Positions 16,031 through 23,289 of a stretch of DNA of 64,000 nt are shown one piece after another. The position numbers and the translations under genes are program-made. The stretch lies in NCBI GenBank assembly GCA_964371355.1, contig CAYJMG010000001.1, forward strand, positions 62,001 to 126,000. The letters are read 5' to 3'. This stretch comes from JACRBR01 sp964371355. Its GTDB lineage: Bacteria; Chloroflexota; Dehalococcoidia; DSTF01; JACRBR01. Under the pieces are notes generated by a model. It saw only the letters and a program-made list of their open reading frames with translations, searched no databases and was not told the DNA's origin. Every line of letters starts with the position of its first letter. Position 1 is the first letter of the stretch.

Positions 16031-16630
16031 ATGGTCCAGCAAGCATCCGTCGTCACACCCGAGCGCTTCGCCAGCGGCATGTCCTACGCCGACTACATCA
16101 CCTCCATCGAGAAGAACCAGAAGCGCTTCGACGAAAACTACGCCGCCACCGAAGTCTCGCCCGACGACGCGGCCGCCTACAAGGCCCTCATGGCGAAGCC
16201 CGACGGCCCCGCGAAGCTCATGGTCGTCGGCGAGGACTGGTGCCCCGACGTCTTCCGCGGCATCCCCGTCTTCCAGAAGCTCGCCGAGGCCACCGGCCTC
16301 GAGATCAAGATCTTCAAGCGCGACGAGAACAAGGACATCATCGCCGAGTTCCTCAACGGCGGCGAGTTCGAGTCCATCCCGGTCGCCGTCTTCTACAGCA
16401 GGGACATGGACGAGATCTGCCACTTCGTCGAGCGCCCGGCGCTGGCTAACACCCAGATGAAAGACCTCGCCCCCATGTACGCCCGCCTCCGCAAGCCCGA
16501 CATGACCGACGAAGAGCGCGCCGCCGCGCGCCAGGAATACATCGACTTCCAGAACGGCCCCATCTGGTCCAATTGGCGCCAGGAAACCATCAAAGAATGC
16601 CTCCGCGCCCTCCAGGCGAAGCTTGGCTAG
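16031..16630 (+). CDS. Thioredoxin-fold protein with a single active-site cysteine
   Basis: A 199-residue cytoplasmic protein with a thioredoxin fold: MVVGEDWCPDVFRGIPVFQ at about 64-82 sits where thioredoxin has its W-C-x-x-C. IPVAVFY at about 117-123 supplies the cis-proline loop. Only the first cysteine is present (WCPDVFR), so it cannot run a classic dithiol cycle and may act as a monothiol reductase, peroxide sensor or structural protein. An N-terminal helical stretch of 50 residues and a C-terminal helical tail flank the fold. GAGGAG precedes the ATG. It is transcribed alone. Confidence 0.75.
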   Translation: MVQQASVVTPERFASGMSYADYITSIEKNQKRFDENYAATEVSPDDAAAYKALMAKPDGPAKLMVVGEDWCPDVFRGIPVFQKLAEATGLEIKIFKRDENKDIIAEFLNGGEFESIPVAVFYSRDMDEICHFVERPALANTQMKDLAPMYARLRKPDMTDEERAAARQEYIDFQNGPIWSNWRQETIKECLRALQAKLG

Positions 16631-16645
16631 CGCCAGGCGATGGCG

Positions 16646-16672
16646 CACAGGCGCCCCCGCCTGCGCAGTCGG
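16646..16672 (+). terminator. GC-rich hairpin after the thioredoxin-fold gene
   Basis: GCGCACAGGCG, four C, CGCCTGCGC form an imperfect long stem about 20 bases after the stop. There is no U tract, so it may instead be one more dispersed palindrome. Confidence 0.4.
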
Positions 16673-16719
16673 TGTCTAATGGCAAACGAAGATTGGTTTC
16701 GTCACCAAGCGCTTGTCCT

Positions 16720-16752
16720 GTCATTTTGAGCGCAGCGAAGAATCTTGTGGTG
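16720..16752. repeat. Dispersed 33-bp intergenic repeat, copy 2
   Basis: GTCATTTTGAGCGCAGCGAA and the following bases match 9448-9480 at 28 of 33 positions. A loose CATCC-type tract (16800-16845) follows before the next gene. Confidence 0.75.
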
Positions 16753-16834
16753 CCGCCACCGGAGCGCCAACTACACGACAGCGCAGCAGCGCGAGTGAGA
16801 TCCATCCCCCACCGTCCATCATCCACCCTCGCCA

Positions 16835-17809
16835 TCAATCGGTCGCGGAAGCCCGGTACCGATCCGTCGCCCGCACAATCTCCCCCGTGATCCCCGCCGC
16901 CCCCGCCGCATGCCCAGCATCCTCCACCACCACCAGCTCCGCCGAAGGCCAAACCGCGCGCAGCGCCCACGCATTTCCCAGCGGCGCCTGCAGATCAAAC
17001 CGCCCGTTGATCAGCAGACCGGGAGTGCCCGCCAGCCGCCCCGCCTCCCGCAAAAGCACCCCGTCCTCCAGAAACCCGTTATGGCGTACGCAGTGCGTCA
17101 CGATCCGCGCGAACCCCAGCGCATACCGCGGATCGCGAAACCGCTCCGCCAGCCCTTCGCGCGGCGGCCAGTCCGGCGTCGCCGACTCCCACAGGCACCA
17201 CGCCTCCGCCGCCCGCCGCCGCACCTCCGCGTCCGCATCGAACAGCAGCCGGTGGTACGCCTCCACCACCTCGTCTCCACGCTCCCCTTCCGGCAGCGCC
17301 GACACCAACCGCTCCCACTCCGCCGGAAACAGCCCCGACAGCCCGCCGCGGAACAGCCAGTCGAACTCCGACCGCCGTCCCGTCGTCACGCCGAACAGGA
17401 CCATCTCGCTGACCCGCTCTGGCTGCGCTTCCGCGTACGCCAGCGCCAGCGTGCTCCCCCACGACCCACCCAGCACCAGCCACCGCTCGACGCCGAGCCG
17501 CTCCCGCAGCAGCTCCATGTCGGCGATGAGGTGGTGCGTCGTGTTGGTCGAGAGGTCAACGTGCGGCGTGCTCGCGTGCGGGGTGCTGCGGCCGCAGTTG
17601 CGCTGGTCGAAGAGGACGATGCGGTAGCGCGCGGGGTCGAACAGCCGCCGATGCCACGGCGTGCAGCCCGAGCCGGGCCCGCCGTGGACGACGAGCGCCG
17701 GCTTGCCGTCAGGATTCCCGCACACCTCGAAGTACACGGCCTGCCCGTCCCCAACATCGAGCAGCCCCCGGTCGTGTGGCTCGATCTCCGGGTGCAGCTC
17801 CGCGGCCAT
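16835..17809 (-). CDS. pip: Proline iminopeptidase (alpha/beta hydrolase)
   Basis: Cleaves N-terminal proline from peptides. The 324-residue protein carries the S33 family set: HGGPG near residue 42 (oxyanion hole), DQRNCGRS near 69, nucleophile in GGSWGS near 113, and the acid in NGRFDLQAPLG near 270. The catalytic His lies in DAGHAAG near 298. Length is typical of the pip group (about 310-320). It is preceded by GAGGATTC and the ATG at 17809. It follows ligD on the same strand after 42 bases of repeat-like sequence. Confidence 0.93.
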   Translation of the reverse strand: MAAELHPEIEPHDRGLLDVGDGQAVYFEVCGNPDGKPALVVHGGPGSGCTPWHRRLFDPARYRIVLFDQRNCGRSTPHASTPHVDLSTNTTHHLIADMELLRERLGVERWLVLGGSWGSTLALAYAEAQPERVSEMVLFGVTTGRRSEFDWLFRGGLSGLFPAEWERLVSALPEGERGDEVVEAYHRLLFDADAEVRRRAAEAWCLWESATPDWPPREGLAERFRDPRYALGFARIVTHCVRHNGFLEDGVLLREAGRLAGTPGLLINGRFDLQAPLGNAWALRAVWPSAELVVVEDAGHAAGAAGITGEIVRATDRYRASATD

Positions 17810-17816
17810 GAATCCT

Positions 17817-17852
17817 CAACCGACAAACTGACGTACTGACGCGCTGACACGC
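17817..17852. repeat. Degenerate octamer tract after ligD
   Basis: On the minus strand the ligD stop TAG is followed at once by CGTGTCAG, CGCGTCAG, TACGTCAG and TTTGTCGG, an 8-bp periodic tract (xxxGTCAG), up to the ribosome binding site of pip. Confidence 0.65.
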
Positions 17853-20731
17853 TACGTACCACCGATGAGCGCCCGCAGATCCTGCTTCGCCCCCAGGATC
17901 CCCGCCCATAGGTCGCCCACGCGCGACACCCGCTCCGGCACCGTGTCGATGTCGAACTCCGTCGGATACACCGACTTCAGCTCCTCCCACGTCACCGGCG
18001 CCGACACGTTCGCACCCGCCGATGGCCGCACCGAGTACTGCGCCGCCAGCGTCTTCCCCCGCGTGTTCTGGTTGTGGTCGAAGAACACCTTCCCCGTCCG
18101 CTTCTCCGTCATCCACTCCATCGTCACGTCGTCCGGGTACTGCTGCACCATGAACTGCCCCACCACCGCGCTCGCCGCCCGGATCTCGTCGTACGTGTAC
18201 TGCCGCAGCACCGGCACGTAGATGTGCAACCCCGTCTTCCCCGTCGTCTTCACGAACGACGACAGCCGTAGCTGCTCCAGTATCTCCTTCAGCGCGAACG
18301 CCATCTCCCGCGTCTTCTCATATCCCCGCTTGTTGAACGCCGGCTCCTCACCCTTCTTCTCGTGCCCGGCATAGATGTACGGGTCCAGGTCGAACACCAT
18401 GTAGTCCGGGTAGTTCAGCACGCTCGCTTCCAGCGTCTCCTCCGACCCCGCGAACACCGTCGGCAGTCCCACCGCATCCGGCTCGGGGTCCACCCGCGCC
18501 ATCGACGCGTGCAGCTCCAGGTCGGCCAGCTGCGCCAGCCAGATCAGCGTCTGCAGGTTGTTGACCAGGATGTACTCCCCGTTCGCGTCGTTGTGCGACG
18601 AGTACACCTGCGCGCGCTCCACCCGGAACTCCTTCGGGAACGGCGACGCCCAGTGCTTCTGGTAGAACGACTTCCCGTCGATGCCGTTCGGATAGCGCGT
18701 CAGCGTCAGCGGCCGATCCCGCAGGTGCGGCAGCAGCACCGGCGCGATGCGTGCGTAGTACCGGATCAGCTCCCGCTTCGTCCGCGCCGGATGCGCCGCA
18801 GTCGCCGGCCAGAACTCCTTGTCCAGGTTCGTCAGCTTGATCGGCACGCCGTCCACGTCCAGCGTGAAATCCGCCTTTGGGTTCGACTCGAGCTGATCGA
18901 GAATCGACGCCACCGCGCGCTCGACCGCGTCGGCCGGCGCGCCCGCCATTGGCGCCTCATCGCTGATCACGTCGACGGCATGCGCCGCCGGCCGCTCGCG
19001 CGTCACCGTGTCAGGATCGACATCGTCCCGCAGCCCAAGGAACACCGGCGCGCGCAGGTTACCGTCCTTCGTCCACGACGCGAACTTCACCTGCGCCACC
19101 AGCTCCGGCTTCACCCAGAAGCAGCGTGCCGCCTTCCCCCCCGCCCACCTGCCACCGATCACCGTCGGCGGATTCACGAACGGCGACTCGTCCACCTGCA
19201 GCGCCTTGAGCTGCCGGTACGTCGACTCCAGCATCCGCTCCGTAAACCCCGACCCCACGGACGCCGCAAACACCAACCGCCGCGACCCTTCGCCCTCCGC
19301 GCTTTCCCCTGTCCCCTGTCCACTGTCCACTCGCTCCTGTCCGCTGTCCCCTGTCCCCTGTCCCCTGTCCCCTAACTCCCAGTAGCCGACCAGCACGCCC
19401 CCGAACGTCTTCGCACGCGACCCCTCGCCCTCCGTGAAGCCGCCAACCACGAACTCCTGCTCGTTGACGCCCTTCACCTTCAGCCACGAGTGTGTCCGCA
19501 CACCCGCCTCGTACGTGCTCGCCTCGCGCTTGCCGACGACGCCCTCGAACCCGATGCGCGTCGCCGCGTCGAACAGCATCTCGCCGTCGCGCTCGTGGTC
19601 CACCAGCCGCACGTGCGGCCCGGGCGTGATCGCACGGCGCAGGATCGCCTTGCGGTCGATCAGCGGCACCGCGCGCAGGTCGGATCCGTCGAGATACACG
19701 ATGTCGAACACGTACAGGTACACCGGAGTCTCCGCCGCCGCGCGCTCCACCTCCGCCGGCTTCGAGAGGTTGATCCGCGCCTGCAGCTCCTGGAAGTCCG
19801 GTGCCCCCGCCTCGTTCACGGCGACGATCTCCCCGTCCACCACCATCGCGTGTCCCTGCGATGCGAGCCCCGCCACCACCTCCGGGTACTGCACCGTCAT
19901 CACGTTCCCCCGCCGCGACCGCAGCTCGCACTTCCCGTCCCTGATGAACGCCAGCGTCCGCACCCCGTCCAGCTTCGGCTCGAAGATCCACCCCGCGCGC
20001 GAGAACGCCTCCGCCACCGGCGTCGCCAGCATTGGCCGCAGCGTCTTCGCGTCGGGGAACGCCGACTCCTTCGCCAACGCATGCGGCGACGCGCCGTCCT
20101 CCGACATGCGAGGCATTCGGCCTTCCTTCAGATCCTGCAGCGTCAGCCCGCTGATGACGCTCCGGTCCTCCTCCAGCACGTCCCGTTCCGACGCGTGCTC
20201 GTCGCGATGCTTGATCAGCAGCCAGCTCTTCGGGTCGCTCTTTATCTGCACCAGCGTCCACGAACCCTGCAGCTTCTTCCCCCGCAGCGTGAACGAGATC
20301 TTCCCCCTGCCCATGTCCTCCAGGATGCGCCGGCTGCCCTCCGCCTTGTCCCCCCACGAGTACACGCCCTTCTCGTCCGGCGTATACGTCCCGTTGTCCC
20401 AGACGATGACCTGCCCCGCGCCGTAGTTGCCCTTCGGGATCACGCCCTCGAACGACCCGTAGTCGTACGGGTGGTCCTCCACGTGCGCCGCCACCCGCTT
20501 GATCTTCGGGTTCAGCGACGGCCCCTTCGGCACCGCCCACGACACCAGCACACCGTCGACCTCCAGCCGGAAGTCCCAGTGCAGGCGCGTCGCCGCGTGC
20601 TGCTGGATCACAAACGTCAGGTCGCCGGATTCGGGCGCGGCCCCGCCCGCGGGCTCCGCCGTCTGCGTGAAGTCCCGCTTCTGCTGATACCGCAGGAGCT
20701 GTTCGAGGTCGGGCGCCGGCTTCTCAGGCAT
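17852..20731 (-). CDS. ligD: LigD, multifunctional ATP-dependent DNA ligase (phosphoesterase-ligase-polymerase)
   Basis: Bacterial non-homologous end-joining enzyme. The 959 residues hold a 3'-phosphoesterase domain first (about 40-190, HWDFRLEVDGVLVSWAVPKG). The ATP-dependent ligase domain comes next (about 240-540) with adenylation lysine in EPKLDGVRTLAF. The primase-like polymerase domain is last (about 650-950), with DLDPYI as the metal-binding DxD. This order is the Pseudomonas type, not the mycobacterial one. Ten heptamer units are translated inside the ligase OB-fold (about residues 453-476, GDRGQGTGDSGQERVDSGQG). No ku gene lies in the window, so the partner must be elsewhere. A CACAAT box is 5 nt upstream of the ATG. 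Confidence 0.95.
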   Translation of the reverse strand: MPEKPAPDLEQLLRYQQKRDFTQTAEPAGGAAPESGDLTFVIQQHAATRLHWDFRLEVDGVLVSWAVPKGPSLNPKIKRVAAHVEDHPYDYGSFEGVIPKGNYGAGQVIVWDNGTYTPDEKGVYSWGDKAEGSRRILEDMGRGKISFTLRGKKLQGSWTLVQIKSDPKSWLLIKHRDEHASERDVLEEDRSVISGLTLQDLKEGRMPRMSEDGASPHALAKESAFPDAKTLRPMLATPVAEAFSRAGWIFEPKLDGVRTLAFIRDGKCELRSRRGNVMTVQYPEVVAGLASQGHAMVVDGEIVAVNEAGAPDFQELQARINLSKPAEVERAAAETPVYLYVFDIVYLDGSDLRAVPLIDRKAILRRAITPGPHVRLVDHERDGEMLFDAATRIGFEGVVGKREASTYEAGVRTHSWLKVKGVNEQEFVVGGFTEGEGSRAKTFGGVLVGYWELGDRGQGTGDSGQERVDSGQGTGESAEGEGSRRLVFAASVGSGFTERMLESTYRQLKALQVDESPFVNPPTVIGGRWAGGKAARCFWVKPELVAQVKFASWTKDGNLRAPVFLGLRDDVDPDTVTRERPAAHAVDVISDEAPMAGAPADAVERAVASILDQLESNPKADFTLDVDGVPIKLTNLDKEFWPATAAHPARTKRELIRYYARIAPVLLPHLRDRPLTLTRYPNGIDGKSFYQKHWASPFPKEFRVERAQVYSSHNDANGEYILVNNLQTLIWLAQLADLELHASMARVDPEPDAVGLPTVFAGSEETLEASVLNYPDYMVFDLDPYIYAGHEKKGEEPAFNKRGYEKTREMAFALKEILEQLRLSSFVKTTGKTGLHIYVPVLRQYTYDEIRAASAVVGQFMVQQYPDDVTMEWMTEKRTGKVFFDHNQNTRGKTLAAQYSVRPSAGANVSAPVTWEELKSVYPTEFDIDTVPERVSRVGDLWAGILGAKQDLRALIGGT
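19305..19374. repeat. TGTCCCC-family heptamer array inside ligD
   Basis: Ten 7-bp units: five perfect TCCCCTG, four variants (TCCACTG, TCCACTC, GCTCCTG and TCCGCTG) and a last unit TCCCCTA. All are in frame with ligD between two strands of the ligase C-terminal domain. Confidence 0.95.
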
Positions 20732-20736
20732 CCTTC

Positions 20737-20742
20737 ATTGTG
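20737..20742 (-). promoter_or_regulatory. -10 box of ligD
   Basis: CACAAT on the minus strand, 5 nt before the ATG at 20731; no Shine-Dalgarno sequence visible. Confidence 0.35.
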
Positions 20743-20883
20743 GGTTGATCCCCCAAGCGTCAGCAATTGCCCCTGTCAGACAGCTTGTCGTCGCAAAGAA
20801 TCATCCATGTGAATCGCGAGGACGCGGGGCAACACGATGCACTGGTAAGCGCACAACTGCACTGCGCCACTCGATAGGCGAGG

Positions 20884-21276
20884 CTACCAGATGGTGATCT
20901 TACGCGGATACGGGTGCGCTCGCATTCGCTCGTCGCGAGTCACCAGCGGCCAGCCTTGCTCAATTGCCGTTGCGTAGATGACGCGGTCGACAGGATCACC
21001 AGGAAACGTCGAGGGCAGAGCCGCGGCTGTCGCGGCAATCGCCGGCGATACCGGAACGGTGCGGACATCGGCAGCGAGTTCCTGTAGCCAGGTCAGGATC
21101 GGCATCGGGACGACAATCCTCTCCCGTTGAGCCATGTACGCAAGCTCGAACCACGTGATCGACGCGACCGCAAGCTCATCCGCGGTCGAAATCGTCCGCA
21201 GAGCTGTTCGGCTCAACATGCTGCGATCGGCAGAACTCCAGTGAAGCGTATGCGTATCCAGGAGCACGGTCTTCAC
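20884..21276 (-). CDS. vapC: VapC-type PIN-domain toxin
   Basis: Ribonuclease toxin of a VapBC pair. The 130-residue PIN domain shows the acidic metal-binding set: D7 (LLDTHTLHW), E44 (TWFELA), D94 and D97 (FPGDPVDRVIYATA) and D115 (VTRDERM). The TH-x-x-x-W after D7 is typical of the type II VapC subgroup. Its ATG overlaps the antitoxin stop as ATGA, so toxin translation depends on the antitoxin. Confidence 0.93.
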   Translation of the reverse strand: MKTVLLDTHTLHWSSADRSMLSRTALRTISTADELAVASITWFELAYMAQRERIVVPMPILTWLQELAADVRTVPVSPAIAATAAALPSTFPGDPVDRVIYATAIEQGWPLVTRDERMRAHPYPRKITIW

Positions 21277-21503
21277 GCCTCGATATCCCAGCGCAGTCCC
21301 GTGGAGTACAGGTCGTCGTCCTTGGCCGTAGACTTGACCACGCCTTCGAACTTGCCCAGGAGGGCATGCGGTCCGCGCGCAGGAATGATCCGGGCGATCG
21401 TGAGTCCGTGACGGGTGACTACGATCTCCTCGCCTGACTCGACGTCGTCGAGCAGGGCGAGCACCTTGGCCTTCAACTGCGTTGCCGTTACTTGTTTCGC
21501 CAT
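21273..21503 (-). CDS. vapB: VapB antitoxin of the Phd/YefM type
   Basis: A 76-residue antitoxin. The N-terminal part VTATQLKAKVLALLDDVESGEEIVVTRHG, described here in pieces, matches the Phd/YefM fold: ATQLKAK at 7-13, then GEEIVVTRHGLTIARIIP at 24-41. The C-terminal tail, with KFEGVVKSTAKDDDLYS, would bind and mask the toxin. Antitoxins of this kind usually repress their own promoter, and two palindromes lie at the promoter here. TATAAT ends 6 nt before the ATG, so the message is probably leaderless. Confidence 0.9.
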   Translation of the reverse strand: MAKQVTATQLKAKVLALLDDVESGEEIVVTRHGLTIARIIPARGPHALLGKFEGVVKSTAKDDDLYSTGLRWDIEA

Positions 21504-21538
21504 ATGGCCATTATAATGACCAGTACTGGGATCCGCAA
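21504..21538 (-). promoter_or_regulatory. vapBC promoter with palindromic operator sites
   Basis: On the minus strand TTGCGG (21538-21533), 17-bp spacer and TATAAT (21515-21510) precede the vapB ATG by 6 nt. Palindromes ATGGCCAT (21504-21511) and CCAGTACTGG (21520-21529) bracket the -10 box and are likely VapB operators. Confidence 0.75.
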
Positions 21539-21665
21539 CCGGACTGGGTGTCGGTCCTCCTGGAACGTCGACCCCGACCCCGGGCGCCCTCCCCGTTCTC
21601 TACCGTGTGCGAGAAGCCCGGAATGGCGCCAAGTCCGGGCCTGCGGCTGCGGCGCCGACCGGGTA

Positions 21666-22067
21666 TCAGGACTCGTGGCTGGTCGTTTCGCGGTTGGTCC
21701 ACCGCCCCTCGAACCCACCCGCGACGATCCGCACCGTCCCCGCGATCGCTCCGGTCGCGTCCTCCAACTCGCCCGTCCCACCGTCGACCTGGTACGCCAC
21801 CGACAGCGACACCTCAGCCTCATCCTCCCCCGCATCGTCGCGCACGGTCGCTCGCACGAGCGTCGCATACAGCTCGGCGCCGTCCTCGCGCACCAGCGTC
21901 AGGTCTCCCTCACCAGCGAACTCCACCAGCCCCCGGTTCCACGACACCACCCCGTCAAGCGTCCACACGCCGTCCGCGCTCCCGCCCGACAGCGTCACCG
22001 TCCGCGTGCCGTTCAGCAGCTCCTGCTGCTCGACGATCTCCCCCGCGATCTCGATATCCAGTTCCAT
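21666..22067 (-). CDS. Small beta-rich protein, possible AOC/dirigent-like barrel
   Basis: A 133-residue protein with alternating polar and hydrophobic residues, suggesting a small beta barrel or sandwich. VDGGTGELEDATGAIAGT near residues 94-111 recalls the G-x-G-x-L-x-G-A-T-G pattern of allene-oxide-cyclase or DUF3224-like barrels. No signal peptide is evident. I do not recognise a precise family. A TAGAGT box lies 6 nt before the ATG and no Shine-Dalgarno sequence is present. It is a single gene upstream of, and in the same direction as, vapBC, after a 160-bp gap without other features. Confidence 0.6.
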   Translation of the reverse strand: MELDIEIAGEIVEQQELLNGTRTVTLSGGSADGVWTLDGVVSWNRGLVEFAGEGDLTLVREDGAELYATLVRATVRDDAGEDEAEVSLSVAYQVDGGTGELEDATGAIAGTVRIVAGGFEGRWTNRETTSHES

Positions 22068-22073
22068 ACCCAG

Positions 22074-22079
22074 ACTCTA
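22074..22079 (-). promoter_or_regulatory. -10 box of the small beta-rich protein gene
   Basis: TAGAGT on the minus strand, exactly 6 nt before the ATG; a weak TTAAAG lies 17 bp further upstream. Confidence 0.5.
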
Positions 22080-22241
22080 GCCAAGATCCGTCCCGTCTTT
22101 AAGGGGCCGATCGCCCCTGACTGCGTCGTCTGTCGCCGGTTCCAGCGAGTGGCGCTGTGAGCGCGGCACGGTTTGGCCCGTGTTCTCGATCCGTCGTTCT
22201 ACTACCCTCGGACAGGCCAGCAAGACGAAAGGAATCGCCCG

Positions 22242-23114
22242 ATGCCCCTCACGATCGCCATCGTCGGCGCCACCGGCGTCTACGCGCGCCACCTCATCCC
22301 GCGCCTCGCCGCCCGCGGCCACCGCATCCGCGCGCTCGTAAGGAGGCCCGAGGCCGCCGCCACCCCCATCGCGTGCGGCGCCGATCTGCGCGTCGCGGAC
22401 ATCTTCGATGGCGACGCGCTTCGGGCCGGACTCGACGGCTGCGACGTCAGCATCAATCTCGCGACGTCGCTGCCCGGATCCAGCGGCGGCGGAGACTACG
22501 CCGCGAACGACCGCCTCCGCCGCGAAGGCGTGCCGGTGTGGCTCCGCGCGTGCGAGGACGCCGGCGTGCCGCGCGTCGTCCAGCAGAGCATCGGTTTCGT
22601 CAACGCCTCCGGCGGTGATACGTGGTCCGATGAGGACACGCAGGTCCCGCCTGACCTTGCCACGCCGGCTGGCGCCGCAAACGCCGCCGCCCTCGACATG
22701 GAAGCGAGTGTCCGACGCTCCTCCCTCGACTGGCTGATCCTTCGCGGTGGCCTCTTCTACGGACCCGGCACCGGACTCGACGACAGCTGGTTCGCACGCG
22801 CACGCGCCGGCCGCCTCCGCCTCCCGGGCGATGGCAGCGACTACATCTCGCTCGTGCACATCGCCGACATGGCTGCCGCGACCGAGGTCGCGCTCGAGCG
22901 ATGGCCCTCTCGCGAGGCCCTCATCGTCACAGACGATATGCCCGCTCGCTGGCTCGACATCTTCACCTACATCACCACGCTTGCCGGATCGGCCCCACCG
23001 CAGCCCGGCGGCCAACTCGGGTTCCCGTCCACTCGCCTTCGCAACCAGCGCGCCCGCGACACCCTCAACTGGGCTCCCCTCTACCTCGACTACCGCGCCG
23101 GCCTCGCCCGCTGA
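22242..23114 (+). CDS. NAD(P)-binding Rossmann-fold epimerase/reductase (atypical SDR)
   Basis: Extended or atypical short-chain dehydrogenase. The product (290 residues) opens with TIAIVGATGVYARHLIP, the nucleotide-binding G-x-x-G-x-x-x. It then has ADLRVADIFDGDALRAGLDGCD, SIGFVNAS in place of the usual catalytic motif, and SLDWLILRGGLFYGPGTG near residue 165 as in NAD-dependent epimerases. No clear YxxxK is present, so catalysis is uncertain. The start at 22242 is preferred over one at 22173 because AAAGGA precedes it and the Rossmann strand then begins at residue 3. A strong terminator follows the stop. Confidence 0.82.
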   Translation: MPLTIAIVGATGVYARHLIPRLAARGHRIRALVRRPEAAATPIACGADLRVADIFDGDALRAGLDGCDVSINLATSLPGSSGGGDYAANDRLRREGVPVWLRACEDAGVPRVVQQSIGFVNASGGDTWSDEDTQVPPDLATPAGAANAAALDMEASVRRSSLDWLILRGGLFYGPGTGLDDSWFARARAGRLRLPGDGSDYISLVHIADMAAATEVALERWPSREALIVTDDMPARWLDIFTYITTLAGSAPPQPGGQLGFPSTRLRNQRARDTLNWAPLYLDYRAGLAR

Positions 23115-23147
23115 CATTGGCGTCCGAATTCAGCTCCCAGCCCAACG

Positions 23148-23176
23148 AGAAAGGCGGGCCATGGGCCCGCCTTTCT
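23148..23176 (+). terminator. Intrinsic terminator after the epimerase-like gene
   Basis: Perfect 13-bp stem AGAAAGGCGGGCC, loop ATG, GGCCCGCCTTTCT. As the arms begin and end with A/T runs it could work in both directions and also serve etfA. Confidence 0.85.
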
Positions 23177-23289
23177 GTTCACTGTTCACTGTCCCCCTGT
23201 CCCCTGTTCACTGTTCACTGTCCCCTGTCCCCTGTCCCCTGTTCACTGTTCACTGTCCCCTGTCCCCTGTCCCCTGTCCCCTGTCCCCT
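23177..23289. repeat. 113-bp composite heptamer array (GTTCACT and GTCCCCT units)
   Basis: Sixteen tandem units in an ordered pattern: 2x GTTCACT, 2x GTCCCCT (one of 8 bp), 2x GTTCACT, 3x GTCCCCT, 2x GTTCACT, 5x GTCCCCT. The array starts at the terminator and ends in the etfA stop codon, so that etfA reads TAG then GGGACAG. Confidence 0.97.

Noticed and set aside
22077..23117. Minus-strand frame opposite the SDR-like gene
   Set aside because: The plus strand gives a recognisable Rossmann protein; the antisense product is Gly/Ala/Asp-rich with no domain.
23177..23289. CRISPR-like array
   Set aside because: Units are 7 bp with no spacers, and there are no cas genes; this is a microsatellite.
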